Assembly (NCBI GenBank): GCA_964572475.1
Contig: CAZNEZ010000015.1
Span: 1-38,013, forward strand
DNA length: 38,013 nt
Direction of reading: 5' to 3'
Origin: CAZNEZ01 sp964572475
GTDB taxonomy: Bacteria; Bacillota; Clostridia; Lachnospirales; Lachnospiraceae
Shown: positions 23,798 to 31,767 of the stretch, piece by piece
Layout: the number at the start of each line of letters is the position of its first letter
Numbering within the stretch: the stretch's first letter is position 1
Notes under the pieces: model-generated
What the model was told of the DNA's origin: nothing
Databases searched by the model: none
Seen by the model: the letters and a program-made list of their open reading frames with translations, nothing else
Position numbers and translations under genes: made by a program

Positions 23798-24420
23798 AAA
23801 AAGACGTAAAAAAGATATTAGAATTATTAGATATCCAATATGGAACTGAATATAGGTGCTATCTTAATCATGAAACACCATGGCAGCTACTAATTGCTAC
23901 AATGTTAAGTGCACAGTGTACAGATGCAAGGGTTAATATCGTTACAAAGGATTTATTTGTAAAATATGATAGTTTAGAAAAATTTGCTATGGCAGATTTG
24001 CAGGAACTTGAGAAAGATATTCATTCAACAGGATTCTATCATAATAAAGCTAAGAATATAATAGAATGTACACGAGCTTTAATCAGGGACTATAATGGTG
24101 AGGTTCCAAGAGAACTTGATAAGCTTGTTGGACTTGCAGGAGTTGGAAGAAAGACAGCAAATGTAATTAGAGGCAATATATACAATGAACCAAGCATTGT
24201 GGTAGATACACACGTTAAAAGGATATCAAAAAAACTTGGTCTTACTAAAGAAGATGATCCAGAAAAAGTTGAATATGAACTTATGAAAGTGCTTCCTAAA
24301 GACCACTGGATACTGTATAATATTCAGATAATAACATTTGGAAGAAGTATCTGTTTTGCAAGAAATCCAAAATGTGATGAATGTTTCCTAAGAGCATATT
24401 GTAAAGCAGCAGAGAAATAA
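23794..24420 (+). CDS. nth: Endonuclease III
   Basis: Nth is a base-excision repair glycosylase and AP lyase that removes oxidised pyrimidines. The 208-residue protein has the helix-hairpin-helix LVGLAGVGRKTANVI with catalytic Lys120, and VVDTHVKRI with catalytic Asp138, the same numbers as in E. coli. The C-terminal [4Fe-4S] ligands are intact in C-x6-C-x2-C-x5-C (CFARNPKCDECFLRAYC). It overlaps the radical SAM gene through ATGA and is followed after 11 nt by the exonuclease gene, so the three are co-translated. Confidence 0.96.
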   Translation: MKKDVKKILELLDIQYGTEYRCYLNHETPWQLLIATMLSAQCTDARVNIVTKDLFVKYDSLEKFAMADLQELEKDIHSTGFYHNKAKNIIECTRALIRDYNGEVPRELDKLVGLAGVGRKTANVIRGNIYNEPSIVVDTHVKRISKKLGLTKEDDPEKVEYELMKVLPKDHWILYNIQIITFGRSICFARNPKCDECFLRAYCKAAEK

Positions 24421-24431
24421 AGGACATTAAG

Positions 24432-25142
24432 ATGATAAAAGACTATGTATCTGTAGACATTGAAACTACAGGACTTGATTATAAGCAGGAAAAAATTATT
24501 GAGATTGGTGCAGTAAGAGTAAGAAACTTTGAAATTTGTGCAACATTCTCGCAGCTTGTTAATCCTGGCAAGATTATATCCGAAAGAATAACGAATATTA
24601 CGGGTATAGATAATGGAATGGTATCAGATGCACCATATATTGATGAGGTTATACCGGAATTTGTTGATTTTGCTGGCGGAGATATTCTTCTGGGACACAA
24701 TGTTCAATTTGACTATAGCTTTTTAAAACGAAGTGCGGTTAATGCTAATATGGATATTAATAATATTGCTATTGATACCTTAAAGATAGCGAGAACTATT
24801 CTTCCTGAGCTTGAAAAGAGGAAGCTGGAATATCTTTGCACTTATTTTGGAATCAAGGAAGAAGGTCATCATAGAGCCTTTAATGATGCAAAAGTTACTA
24901 GTGAATTATATAAGATACTAGCTGAGAAGTATGAAGATAAGTTTCCTGATGCATTTAAAACAAGGGAACTTAATCATAAAGTAAAAAAGGAAAATCCAAT
25001 AACCCCTAGACAAAAAGAGTTTATTTTGGATCTAATGCAATATCATTCAATTACTATTGATTATGAAATTGATAAGATGTCTAAGAATGAAGCATCTAGA
25101 ATGATTGATAAAATTATTTTAAAATACGGTAGAATTATGTAA
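24432..25142 (+). CDS. DEDDh 3'-5' exonuclease (DnaQ-like)
   Basis: The 236-residue protein has the three exonuclease motifs of the DnaQ/PolC epsilon fold: YVSVDIETTGLDY (Exo I), LLGHNVQFDYSFLKR (Exo II) and GHHRAFNDAKVTSELY (Exo III, with the HxxxxxD of the DEDDh subgroup). A linker and a C-terminal helical part follow (ITPRQKEFILDLMQYHSI, MSKNEASRMIDKII), which resembles short helical DNA-binding tails but is not one I can name. It may proofread or process DNA ends; the link to nth suggests repair. The stop at 25140-25142 touches the stop of the minus-strand gene with no spacer. Confidence 0.9.
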   Translation: MIKDYVSVDIETTGLDYKQEKIIEIGAVRVRNFEICATFSQLVNPGKIISERITNITGIDNGMVSDAPYIDEVIPEFVDFAGGDILLGHNVQFDYSFLKRSAVNANMDINNIAIDTLKIARTILPELEKRKLEYLCTYFGIKEEGHHRAFNDAKVTSELYKILAEKYEDKFPDAFKTRELNHKVKKENPITPRQKEFILDLMQYHSITIDYEIDKMSKNEASRMIDKIILKYGRIM

Positions 25143-25751
25143 TTATCTGATAAGAAGATTCTTAAGATATTGAATGGTAGAAGTCTTTAATAATGAATCA
25201 AGATTGTCTGCCCTATCTATCAGAGCTTCTATCTTATCTAACTGATTTTTTTTCAAATATAGGTCGCCAAGTAGCTTGTAATTACCGCTTATATCTGTTA
25301 AACTATCGATACCATATTGGAGTACTTCTATAGATTCATCTTCAAAGTGAAGATTATTAAGCTTAACGCCCCATTTATAGATAGTGTCTTCAAATAATAC
25401 AAAATTAGAGTCATATTCTTGAAGTGTTGGAAGATTTGCAACTCCGTATTCAGATTTTAACTCTGTATTTGTAGCGTTGCCAGTATTAAAAAGACGCTTA
25501 CTTGACAAGTCGTTTATAATCATAATATAGTCATTGATTTCAGAATCACCATGATTATCAACTGGCAAATTTTCCGGATTAACTATTGTGTAGTTCAGGT
25601 TATCGAGAGATTTTTTCCTTGTATTGTTAGATAAGGATTCTTTAGCCCAAAATTCATTAGAAGAACTCTCTGAGATTTTAGAATGCTTCTTACATTCGTA
25701 AGTAAACCAAGCAATAAATATTATGAATAATGTAAAAATAGGAAAGAACAT
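25143..25751 (-). CDS. Membrane-anchored TPR-like protein of unknown function
   Basis: I do not recognise this 202-residue protein. A hydrophobic N terminus (MFFPIFTLFIIFIAWFTYEC) should be a membrane anchor. A Ser/Asn-rich linker follows, then a helical C-terminal half (SIEVLQYGIDSLTDISGNYK, LLGDLYLKKNQLDKIEALID) that looks like one or two tetratricopeptide repeats, suggesting protein binding. GGAG lies 5 nt before the ATG on the minus strand. It lies between two plus-strand operons, divergent from the small membrane peptide gene (48 nt apart) and stop-to-stop with the exonuclease gene. Confidence 0.75.
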   Translation of the reverse strand: MFFPIFTLFIIFIAWFTYECKKHSKISESSSNEFWAKESLSNNTRKKSLDNLNYTIVNPENLPVDNHGDSEINDYIMIINDLSSKRLFNTGNATNTELKSEYGVANLPTLQEYDSNFVLFEDTIYKWGVKLNNLHFEDESIEVLQYGIDSLTDISGNYKLLGDLYLKKNQLDKIEALIDRADNLDSLLKTSTIQYLKNLLIR

Positions 25752-25799
25752 TTTATCTCCATTCTATGTTATTCAGACTGGGAAAGGAAGGTGTCTGAA

Positions 25800-25910
25800 A
25801 TGTTAAATTTTAATAATAAAAAGACAAGAAGAGTATTAACTGCAGCAATTGCAATAATTCTTATATTGGCTATGATAGTGCCACTTGTCATTTCAGCAAT
25901 TATTTATTAG
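25800..25910 (+). CDS. Small single-span membrane protein (36 residues)
   Basis: The frame gives a Lys/Arg-rich start (MLNFNNKKTRRVLTAAIAII) and one hydrophobic helix ending LVISAIIY. A GGAAGG ribosome binding site lies 8 nt before the ATG. The positive-inside rule places its N terminus in the cytoplasm. Small proteins of this shape are common near housekeeping genes in clostridia, but I cannot name a function. It precedes the AIR-synthase-like gene by 51 nt on the same strand and may lead that operon. Confidence 0.65.
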   Translation: MLNFNNKKTRRVLTAAIAIILILAMIVPLVISAIIY

Positions 25911-25961
25911 TATATCAAACCACAAGGTAGTAGTCAATCAATCGGAAAGGACATAATCAGT

Positions 25962-26939
25962 ATGAATTTAGGAAAAGTATCCGAGACAATTCTTAAAAGA
26001 TCAATACTTAAGCAGATTAGAACAAAGCGTTCAGAGGTTATAAAAGGTGCTGAGGCTTCACTGGATTGTGCTGTTATAAGTAATGACCATACTGGATTTA
26101 TGCTTGTATCATGTGATCCGCTTACTATAGATATTAACGACAAAGAATACTACTCTATAGTTAAAAGCATTAATAACATTGCGGCAGCAGGAGGCCAAAC
26201 CATAGGCGTTATGCTGTCTATTTTAGTTCCATGTGAGTTTGAAGAAACAGATATTAAACTTATTATGAAGAAATCTGAGGAAGTATGTGCGAAATATAAT
26301 ATTCAGATAATGGGTGGACATACAGAGGTAACTAATGCAGTAACAAGGCCAGTTATCAATGTGACAGCAGTAGGCTCTTCGGTAGAAGAATTATCACAGA
26401 AAGCATACGTTGGACAGGATATTGTTATAACTGGGGAAGTAGGGATTGAAGGAACTGCAATTATTGCCGAAAGATATAGAGAAGAACTTATTAAGAGATT
26501 CTCTACAACATATATAGATAAAGCCATTGAATTTAAGCATGAAGTACCTATTCTTAGTGAGGCAGCAGTCGCCGTTAAGCATGGGGTCACAGCCATGCAT
26601 GATATAAGCTTTGGTGGAATCTTTGGAGCACTATGGGATTTAGGTGAATCTAATAGATTAGGAATAAGCGTGGATATTAAGAAGATTCCAATCAGGCAGG
26701 AAACAATAGAAATCTGTGAATATTTTGATATGAATCCATATCAGATGCTTTCAGGAGGTTCATTAATTATTGCTTCAAATGATGGAAATGGTTTGGTAAA
26801 AGCCTTGAAAGAGCAGGGACTTTCTGCTAAAGTAGTAGGTAAAGTCATAGAAGGTCATGACAAGGTTATCATCAACCAAGACGAAACCAGATTTTTAGAG
26901 CCTCCTAAGGGCGATGAGATATATAGAATATTTGAATAA
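25962..26939 (+). CDS. AIR synthase-like (PurM/HypE superfamily) protein
   Basis: The 325-residue protein has the two-domain PurM/ThiL/SelD/HypE fold: an N-terminal domain with VSCDPLTIDINDKEYYSIVK and SINNIAAAGGQTIGVMLSIL, and a C-terminal domain with MHDISFGGIFGALWDLGES and QMLSGGSLIIAS. The superfamily binds ATP at the dimer interface to activate amide or acid oxygens. It is not purM itself (no pur genes nearby, divergent motifs) and the HypE C-terminal cysteine is missing, so the substrate is unknown. It sits 14 nt before the Lrp/AsnC gene, which is followed by an aminotransferase, suggesting a role around amino acid or cofactor metabolism. Confidence 0.85.
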   Translation: MNLGKVSETILKRSILKQIRTKRSEVIKGAEASLDCAVISNDHTGFMLVSCDPLTIDINDKEYYSIVKSINNIAAAGGQTIGVMLSILVPCEFEETDIKLIMKKSEEVCAKYNIQIMGGHTEVTNAVTRPVINVTAVGSSVEELSQKAYVGQDIVITGEVGIEGTAIIAERYREELIKRFSTTYIDKAIEFKHEVPILSEAAVAVKHGVTAMHDISFGGIFGALWDLGESNRLGISVDIKKIPIRQETIEICEYFDMNPYQMLSGGSLIIASNDGNGLVKALKEQGLSAKVVGKVIEGHDKVIINQDETRFLEPPKGDEIYRIFE

Positions 26940-26953
26940 AGGAGCCATGTATA

Positions 26954-27436
26954 ATGAGAGAAAAAATACTTAGCGTTATTGAGAAGAATAGCAGAATTGA
27001 TATAGCTGAACTTGCTATTTTATTGGGTGAAGATGAGATAGCGGTTGTTAATGAGATAGCGGACATGGAAAAAGAACATGTTATCTGTGGATATCATACG
27101 CTTATCAATTGGGATAAGACAAGTGAAGAAAAAGTTACAGCACTTATAGAAGTAAGTGTAACACCACAAAGAGGACTTGGTTTTGATAAGATTGCAGAAA
27201 GAATATACAATTTTAGCGAAGTAAGTGCTGTTTATCTTATGTCAGGTGGATTTGATTTTACAGTTATAATTGAAGAGAAAACTATGCGAGCGGTGGCACA
27301 GTTTGTTTCAGATAAGTTGGCTCCATTAGAGGCAATAAGAGGTACTGCAACTCATTTTGTATTGAAAAAATACAAAGATCATGGAACAGTACTAGCAGAT
27401 ACGAAATCAGACGAAAGGATGTTGGTGACACCGTGA
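26954..27436 (+). CDS. Lrp/AsnC family transcriptional regulator
   Basis: The 160-residue protein has an N-terminal winged helix (ILSVIEKNSRIDIAELAILL, then GEDEIAVVNEIADMEKEHVI) and a C-terminal RAM/ligand domain (VTALIEVSVTPQRGLGFDKI, AVYLMSGGFDFTVII). Lrp-type regulators form octamers that sense amino acids. The stop overlaps the start of the aminotransferase by four bases (GTGA), a pairing seen in many clostridia, so it probably senses that enzyme's substrate or product and controls the operon. Confidence 0.92.
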   Translation: MREKILSVIEKNSRIDIAELAILLGEDEIAVVNEIADMEKEHVICGYHTLINWDKTSEEKVTALIEVSVTPQRGLGFDKIAERIYNFSEVSAVYLMSGGFDFTVIIEEKTMRAVAQFVSDKLAPLEAIRGTATHFVLKKYKDHGTVLADTKSDERMLVTP

Positions 27437-28617
27437 GAAATCCATTATCAAAAGTAACTCAGGAGATACAGCCATCAGGAATTAGAAAGTTTTTTGATAT
27501 TGTAAGTGAGATGAAAGACGCTATTTCACTTGGAGTTGGCGAACCTGATTTTGATACTCCTTGGAGTATTCGAGAAGAAGGAATCTATTCCTTAGAAAAG
27601 GGACGTACATTTTACACTTCTAATGCTGGTCTTAAAGAGTTAAAAGTAGAAATATGTAATTATTTAAATAGAAGATTAGGTCTAAGATATAATCCAGATA
27701 AGCAGGTTATTGTAACAGTTGGAGGAAGTGAAGCTATAGATATAGGCCTCAGAGCTATGGTAGACCCAGGTGACGAAGTTATTATTCCCCAGCCAAGTTA
27801 TGTTTCGTATCTTCCATGCGTAAAACTTACATATGGAGTACCTGTTATAGTTAATCTTAAGGCAGAAAACAATTTTAAGCTTACAAAAGAAGAGTTGTTA
27901 GATGCAATAACTGACAAGACTAAAGTATTGGTTTTACCATTTCCTAATAACCCAACAGGTGCTATTATGGAGGAAAGCGACTTAGAAGATATAGCTAAGG
28001 TATGTATTGAAAAGGACATATTTGTAATATCCGATGAGATATATTCAGAGTTAACTTATACTGAGAAGCATATTTCAATTGCTAATATTCCTGGAATGCA
28101 GGAGAGAACTATAGTAATTAACGGATTTTCTAAAGCTTATGCTATGACAGGCTGGAGGCTTGGATATGCAGTTGGACCAGAAACTATTATTCATGAGATG
28201 ATTAAATTACATCAATTTGCAATTATGTGTGCTCCAACTACAAGCCAGTATGCGGCTGTTGAAGCTCTTCGTAATTGTGATAATGAAGTAGCAAAGATGC
28301 GTGAAGCATATAATCAGAGAAGAAGATTCTTGGTTCATGAATTTCAGGAGATGGGACTTGAATGCTTTGAGCCTTATGGGGCATTTTATATATTCCCATC
28401 TATCAAAAAATATGGTATGACATCAGAAGAGTTTGCTAACAGATTTCTACAGGAAGAAAAGGTTGCAGTTGTTCCAGGAACGGCATTTGGAGATTGTGGT
28501 GAAGGATTCCTTAGAATATCATATGCTTATTCATTAGATAACCTTAAAGTAGCATTAGGAAGACTTAGAAAGTTTTTAGAGAAACTGGAAAGCGAAATTA
28601 CAACAGATAAGAAATAG
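27433..28617 (+). CDS. Class I/II PLP-dependent aminotransferase
   Basis: The 394-residue fold type I enzyme belongs to the aspartate/aromatic aminotransferase branch (PatA/YugH-like). Visible are ISLGVGEPDFDTPWSIREEG, LPFPNNPTGAIMEESDL (Asn that contacts PLP), FVISDEIYSELTY (Asp that binds the pyridine nitrogen), NGFSKAYAMTGWRLGYAV (Schiff-base Lys) and the substrate-carboxylate Arg in FLRISYAYS. The start is GTG at 27433 inside the end of the Lrp gene. cheX begins three bases after its stop. The exact amino donor cannot be read from the sequence. Confidence 0.93.
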   Translation: MRNPLSKVTQEIQPSGIRKFFDIVSEMKDAISLGVGEPDFDTPWSIREEGIYSLEKGRTFYTSNAGLKELKVEICNYLNRRLGLRYNPDKQVIVTVGGSEAIDIGLRAMVDPGDEVIIPQPSYVSYLPCVKLTYGVPVIVNLKAENNFKLTKEELLDAITDKTKVLVLPFPNNPTGAIMEESDLEDIAKVCIEKDIFVISDEIYSELTYTEKHISIANIPGMQERTIVINGFSKAYAMTGWRLGYAVGPETIIHEMIKLHQFAIMCAPTTSQYAAVEALRNCDNEVAKMREAYNQRRRFLVHEFQEMGLECFEPYGAFYIFPSIKKYGMTSEEFANRFLQEEKVAVVPGTAFGDCGEGFLRISYAYSLDNLKVALGRLRKFLEKLESEITTDKK

Positions 28618-28620
28618 AAT

Positions 28621-29094
28621 ATGGCTGAAATAAGTGTCGCATATATCAATCCATTTTTGGCAGCAGCGTCAAAAATCCTTAAGGATATGTGTAATGTTGA
28701 ATCAAAGGTAGGAAAACCTTACTTAAAAAATAACAGTAATAAAACAAATGGAGTTATGATAATGGTCGGTGTTACCGGTGATATAAGAGGTCAGGTTATA
28801 ATAAGCCTTGAGGAAGTTGTGGCACTTGATATTGCCAGTAAGATGTGTATGATGCAGGTTACAGAGATTGATGATCTTGTACAGAGTGCACTTAGCGAAT
28901 TTGGTAATATGATACTTGGCAATGCAGCTACGTTATTATTTTCTAATAATATTGGAATTGACATAACACCGCCAACCGTATATGTTGGAGATGTTACAGT
29001 TAATAATATGCATGCGCAGATGATAGGGATTCCCATTACTTATGATGACTGTAAGGAAGTTGAACTTGATGTATCTCTATCATCTACCAAATAG
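28621..29094 (+). CDS. cheX: CheX family CheY-P phosphatase
   Basis: CheX removes phosphate from CheY-P to reset the flagellar signal. The 157-residue protein has the family layout: an N-terminal helix and strand (ISVAYINPFLAAASKILKDM), the central strands VMIMVGVTGDIRGQVIISLE, and the catalytic helix LSEFGNMILGNAATLLFS, where the E-x2-N pair of the active site and the following Gly-Asn are kept. It starts three bases after the aminotransferase stop with a weak ribosome binding site, implying coupling. No other che genes are adjacent; the chemoreceptor is 6 kb upstream. Confidence 0.85.
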   Translation: MAEISVAYINPFLAAASKILKDMCNVESKVGKPYLKNNSNKTNGVMIMVGVTGDIRGQVIISLEEVVALDIASKMCMMQVTEIDDLVQSALSEFGNMILGNAATLLFSNNIGIDITPPTVYVGDVTVNNMHAQMIGIPITYDDCKEVELDVSLSSTK

Positions 29095-29108
29095 AAAGAG
29101 GAATTACA

Positions 29109-29603
29109 GTGTTAAATGTAGTATTATTAGAACCAGAGATACCTGCTAATACAGGTAATATTGGAAGAACCTGTACAGCTACAGGAACTAGACTTCATCT
29201 TATTGAACCTATGGGATTTAAGATTAATGAAAAAGAAGTTAAAAGAGCTGGATTAGATTATTGGGATGACCTTGATGTTACAGTATATGATAATTACCAG
29301 GATTTTTTAGATAAGAATCCTAATGCGAAGATATATATGGCAACTACAAAGGCACCACAAAAGTATACAGATGTACAGTTTGAACCAGACTGTTATATTA
29401 TGTTTGGCAAGGAAAGCGCTGGTATACCAGAAGATATTCTTTATGATAATCAGGAAACAGCTATTAGAATTCCTATGAATTCAGAGATAAGATCATTAAA
29501 CTTATCTAATTCAGTAGCAATAGTTTTGTATGAAGCATTAAGACAGAATAATTTTGAGCATATGCAGCTTCAAGGAGAACTTAGAAAGTATCATTGGAGA
29601 TAA
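29109..29603 (+). CDS. trmL: tRNA (cytidine(34)-2'-O)-methyltransferase
   Basis: TrmL methylates the 2'-OH of the wobble base of tRNA-Leu using S-adenosylmethionine. The 164-residue minimal SPOUT protein shows the three motifs: LEPEIPANTGNIGRTCTATG, IMFGKESAGIPEDIL and IRIPMNSEIRSLNLSNSVAI, which form the trefoil knot. The start is GTG at 29109 after AGAGGAA. Its stop is immediately followed by the stop of the minus-strand kinase gene, with no spacer. Confidence 0.94.
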   Translation: MLNVVLLEPEIPANTGNIGRTCTATGTRLHLIEPMGFKINEKEVKRAGLDYWDDLDVTVYDNYQDFLDKNPNAKIYMATTKAPQKYTDVQFEPDCYIMFGKESAGIPEDILYDNQETAIRIPMNSEIRSLNLSNSVAIVLYEALRQNNFEHMQLQGELRKYHWR

Positions 29604-31013
29604 TTAGTTTTTAGCTTTTTGGAGAGTAAAGATGAACTCAGTTCCAATTCCTTCAGTACTGATAACATTAATATTCTCATTATGATTTGTAATGATTTCT
29701 TTAACTATGGACAGGCCCAATCCGGTGCCTGTCTTATCTTTTCCTCTGGAAAGATCTGATTTGTAAAAACGTTCCCATATCTTAGAAAGACTTTCTTTTG
29801 GAATACCAATTCCACGATCTTTAATTGAAACAAACACTTTTTCATATTTATCAGATACATGTATGGTTAACTTTGAATCATTAGGGCTAAATTTAATAGC
29901 ATTATCAATAAGATTATAAATAACCTGTTGTATCTTGCCCATATCGGCATAGACGTTATATGAAGGAGATTCAAATATCAAATCTATAAATAGATGCTTT
30001 TTGTTGCATAGCCCTTCAAATGTAGCAATCGTATCTTTTATTACTTTATTTAAGTCAAAATTAATGAGGTCAAGGTGATTACCTTTTGAGTTCCAGGTAT
30101 TAAGCGTTAAAAGATTCCTTGTAAGTTTATTAAGCCGCTCTGATTCTGTAAGAATGATATTCAGATACTTAGTATGAAATTCAACAGGAATAGTATCATC
30201 AATCATCGCTTCAGCATAACCTTTTATAGATGTTAAAGGTGAGCGAAAGTCATGCGAAATATTGGCTATAAACTTTTTCTGGTCCTCTTCCAGCTGCATA
30301 AATTCTTTGGACATAAAGGAGAGGGAGGCAGCCAGTTCACCTATCTCATTATTTTTCTTAAGTTTATCCAAATCATCATATTCAAAGTTACCATTTGCAA
30401 ACTCTTTAGAGGCATTTGTAATTCTTTTGATAGGAACATAAACGGCAACGGCAAAGATTAAAAGCAATATAAGTGATATGGTAAAAAGAGCAGCAAAAAT
30501 AAGATAAATCACGGAAATTATACCATTAGCACTGGTTTCTATTACTGATGCTGGGCAATGAATCAAAATAAATCCAAAGGTATTAAATGCATCTGTAATT
30601 GGGCACATTACACTTATGGTGCTTTCCTTAAAATATCCATAAAAATTGCCTTTAGTAAAGTATTTTCCATCAAAATAAGAGACATCAAATTCTGGAAATG
30701 AAAGTCCTAGATAGTTCGGGTTAGATGAATACCCTATAGTTCCCGTAGTATCAAGTACCCATACGTATGTACTCTCATATTGTTCAAAGGAGTTAAGTGT
30801 TGATTGAAATTCGTTATTATCATTATCGTCTGACACTAGCTTATTTGGTATTTTGCTGGCAATAAGATTGGCTTCGTCGTACATGGCCTTTACTTTTTGC
30901 GATTGTAAATCTGAATAAATAAGATTACTAGCGACAGTATTTATGAATATAATACCTACAATAGCCATTAGTAGATATCCTATACAAAAGTTAAAATAAA
31001 GAGTTTTTTTCAT
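29604..31013 (-). CDS. Sensor histidine kinase
   Basis: The 469-residue membrane kinase has two transmembrane segments (about 8-30 and 165-192) around an outside domain of about 130 residues, then HAMP, a dimerisation helix with NISHDFRSPLTSIKGYAEA (phospho-accepting His254), and the ATPase domain: NLIDNAIKFSP (N box), VSIKDRGIGIPKES (G1), GTGLGLSIVKEII (G2). It is the partner of the response regulator 18 nt upstream on the same strand. The sensor region carries no domain I can name, so the signal is unknown; the layout resembles envelope-stress kinases of Firmicutes. Confidence 0.93.
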   Translation of the reverse strand: MKKTLYFNFCIGYLLMAIVGIIFINTVASNLIYSDLQSQKVKAMYDEANLIASKIPNKLVSDDNDNNEFQSTLNSFEQYESTYVWVLDTTGTIGYSSNPNYLGLSFPEFDVSYFDGKYFTKGNFYGYFKESTISVMCPITDAFNTFGFILIHCPASVIETSANGIISVIYLIFAALFTISLILLLIFAVAVYVPIKRITNASKEFANGNFEYDDLDKLKKNNEIGELAASLSFMSKEFMQLEEDQKKFIANISHDFRSPLTSIKGYAEAMIDDTIPVEFHTKYLNIILTESERLNKLTRNLLTLNTWNSKGNHLDLINFDLNKVIKDTIATFEGLCNKKHLFIDLIFESPSYNVYADMGKIQQVIYNLIDNAIKFSPNDSKLTIHVSDKYEKVFVSIKDRGIGIPKESLSKIWERFYKSDLSRGKDKTGTGLGLSIVKEIITNHNENINVISTEGIGTEFIFTLQKAKN

Positions 31014-31031
31014 TCAATCAGAACCTTTCAG

Positions 31032-31730
31032 TTATTTGGTCTCAAATTTGTATCCAATACCCCATACTGTAGCTAATGCCCATGAAGCATGGTCGTTGAT
31101 TTTTTCACGAATTCTCTTAACGTGAACATCAACGGTACGGGTGTCACCAATATATTCATAACCCCAGATATGGTCTAAAAGCTGTTCTCTAGTGAAAACC
31201 TGATTAGGAGATGAAGCTAAGAAGTAAAGAAGTTCGATTTCCTTTGGAGGCATTTCAACAATATTGCCCATATAAAGAACAGTGTAGTTATTAATATTAA
31301 TTATTAAATCTGGTAATTCAATAATTCCATTAGAGGAATCAGTACTAGAATTAGAAGAGAACTGGTATCTCCTAAGTACGGCTTTTACCCTTGCTACAAG
31401 CTCTTTAGAATCAAAAGGTTTAATCATATAATCATCAGCACCAAGTTCAAGACCTAATACTTTGTCAAATATCTCTCCTTTTGCAGAAAGCATAATAATT
31501 GGAACATTTGAAGTTTTGCGTAATTCTCTACATACTTGATAACCATCAATTCCAGGAAGCATAAGATCAAGAAGAATTAAATCTGGTTCAAATTCAGCAA
31601 AAGCTTTGATAGCCTCTTCTCCATCTTCTACACATTTGGTCTGAAAGCATTCTTTTGTAAGATATAGTGCTATAAGATCTGAAATGTTTGTGTCATCATC
31701 GACAATAAGTATTTTTTGTTTGTTTGCCAT
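31032..31730 (-). CDS. OmpR/PhoB family response regulator
   Basis: The 232-residue protein has a receiver domain (KILIVDDDTNISDLIALYL, phospho-acceptor Asp55 in LILLDLMLPGIDG, conserved Lys in DYMIKPFDSKELVARVKAVL) and a C-terminal winged-helix DNA-binding domain (LLYFLASSPNQVFTREQLLD, TRTVDVHVKRIREKI, VWGIGYKFE). It pairs with the kinase directly downstream. The gene begins 37 nt after the mutS2 stop, so mutS2, regulator and kinase may be one transcript. Confidence 0.94.
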   Translation of the reverse strand: MANKQKILIVDDDTNISDLIALYLTKECFQTKCVEDGEEAIKAFAEFEPDLILLDLMLPGIDGYQVCRELRKTSNVPIIMLSAKGEIFDKVLGLELGADDYMIKPFDSKELVARVKAVLRRYQFSSNSSTDSSNGIIELPDLIININNYTVLYMGNIVEMPPKEIELLYFLASSPNQVFTREQLLDHIWGYEYIGDTRTVDVHVKRIREKINDHASWALATVWGIGYKFETK

Positions 31731-31767
31731 TTTGCGCCTAGCCCTTCTGTGTTTTACACATTATATT

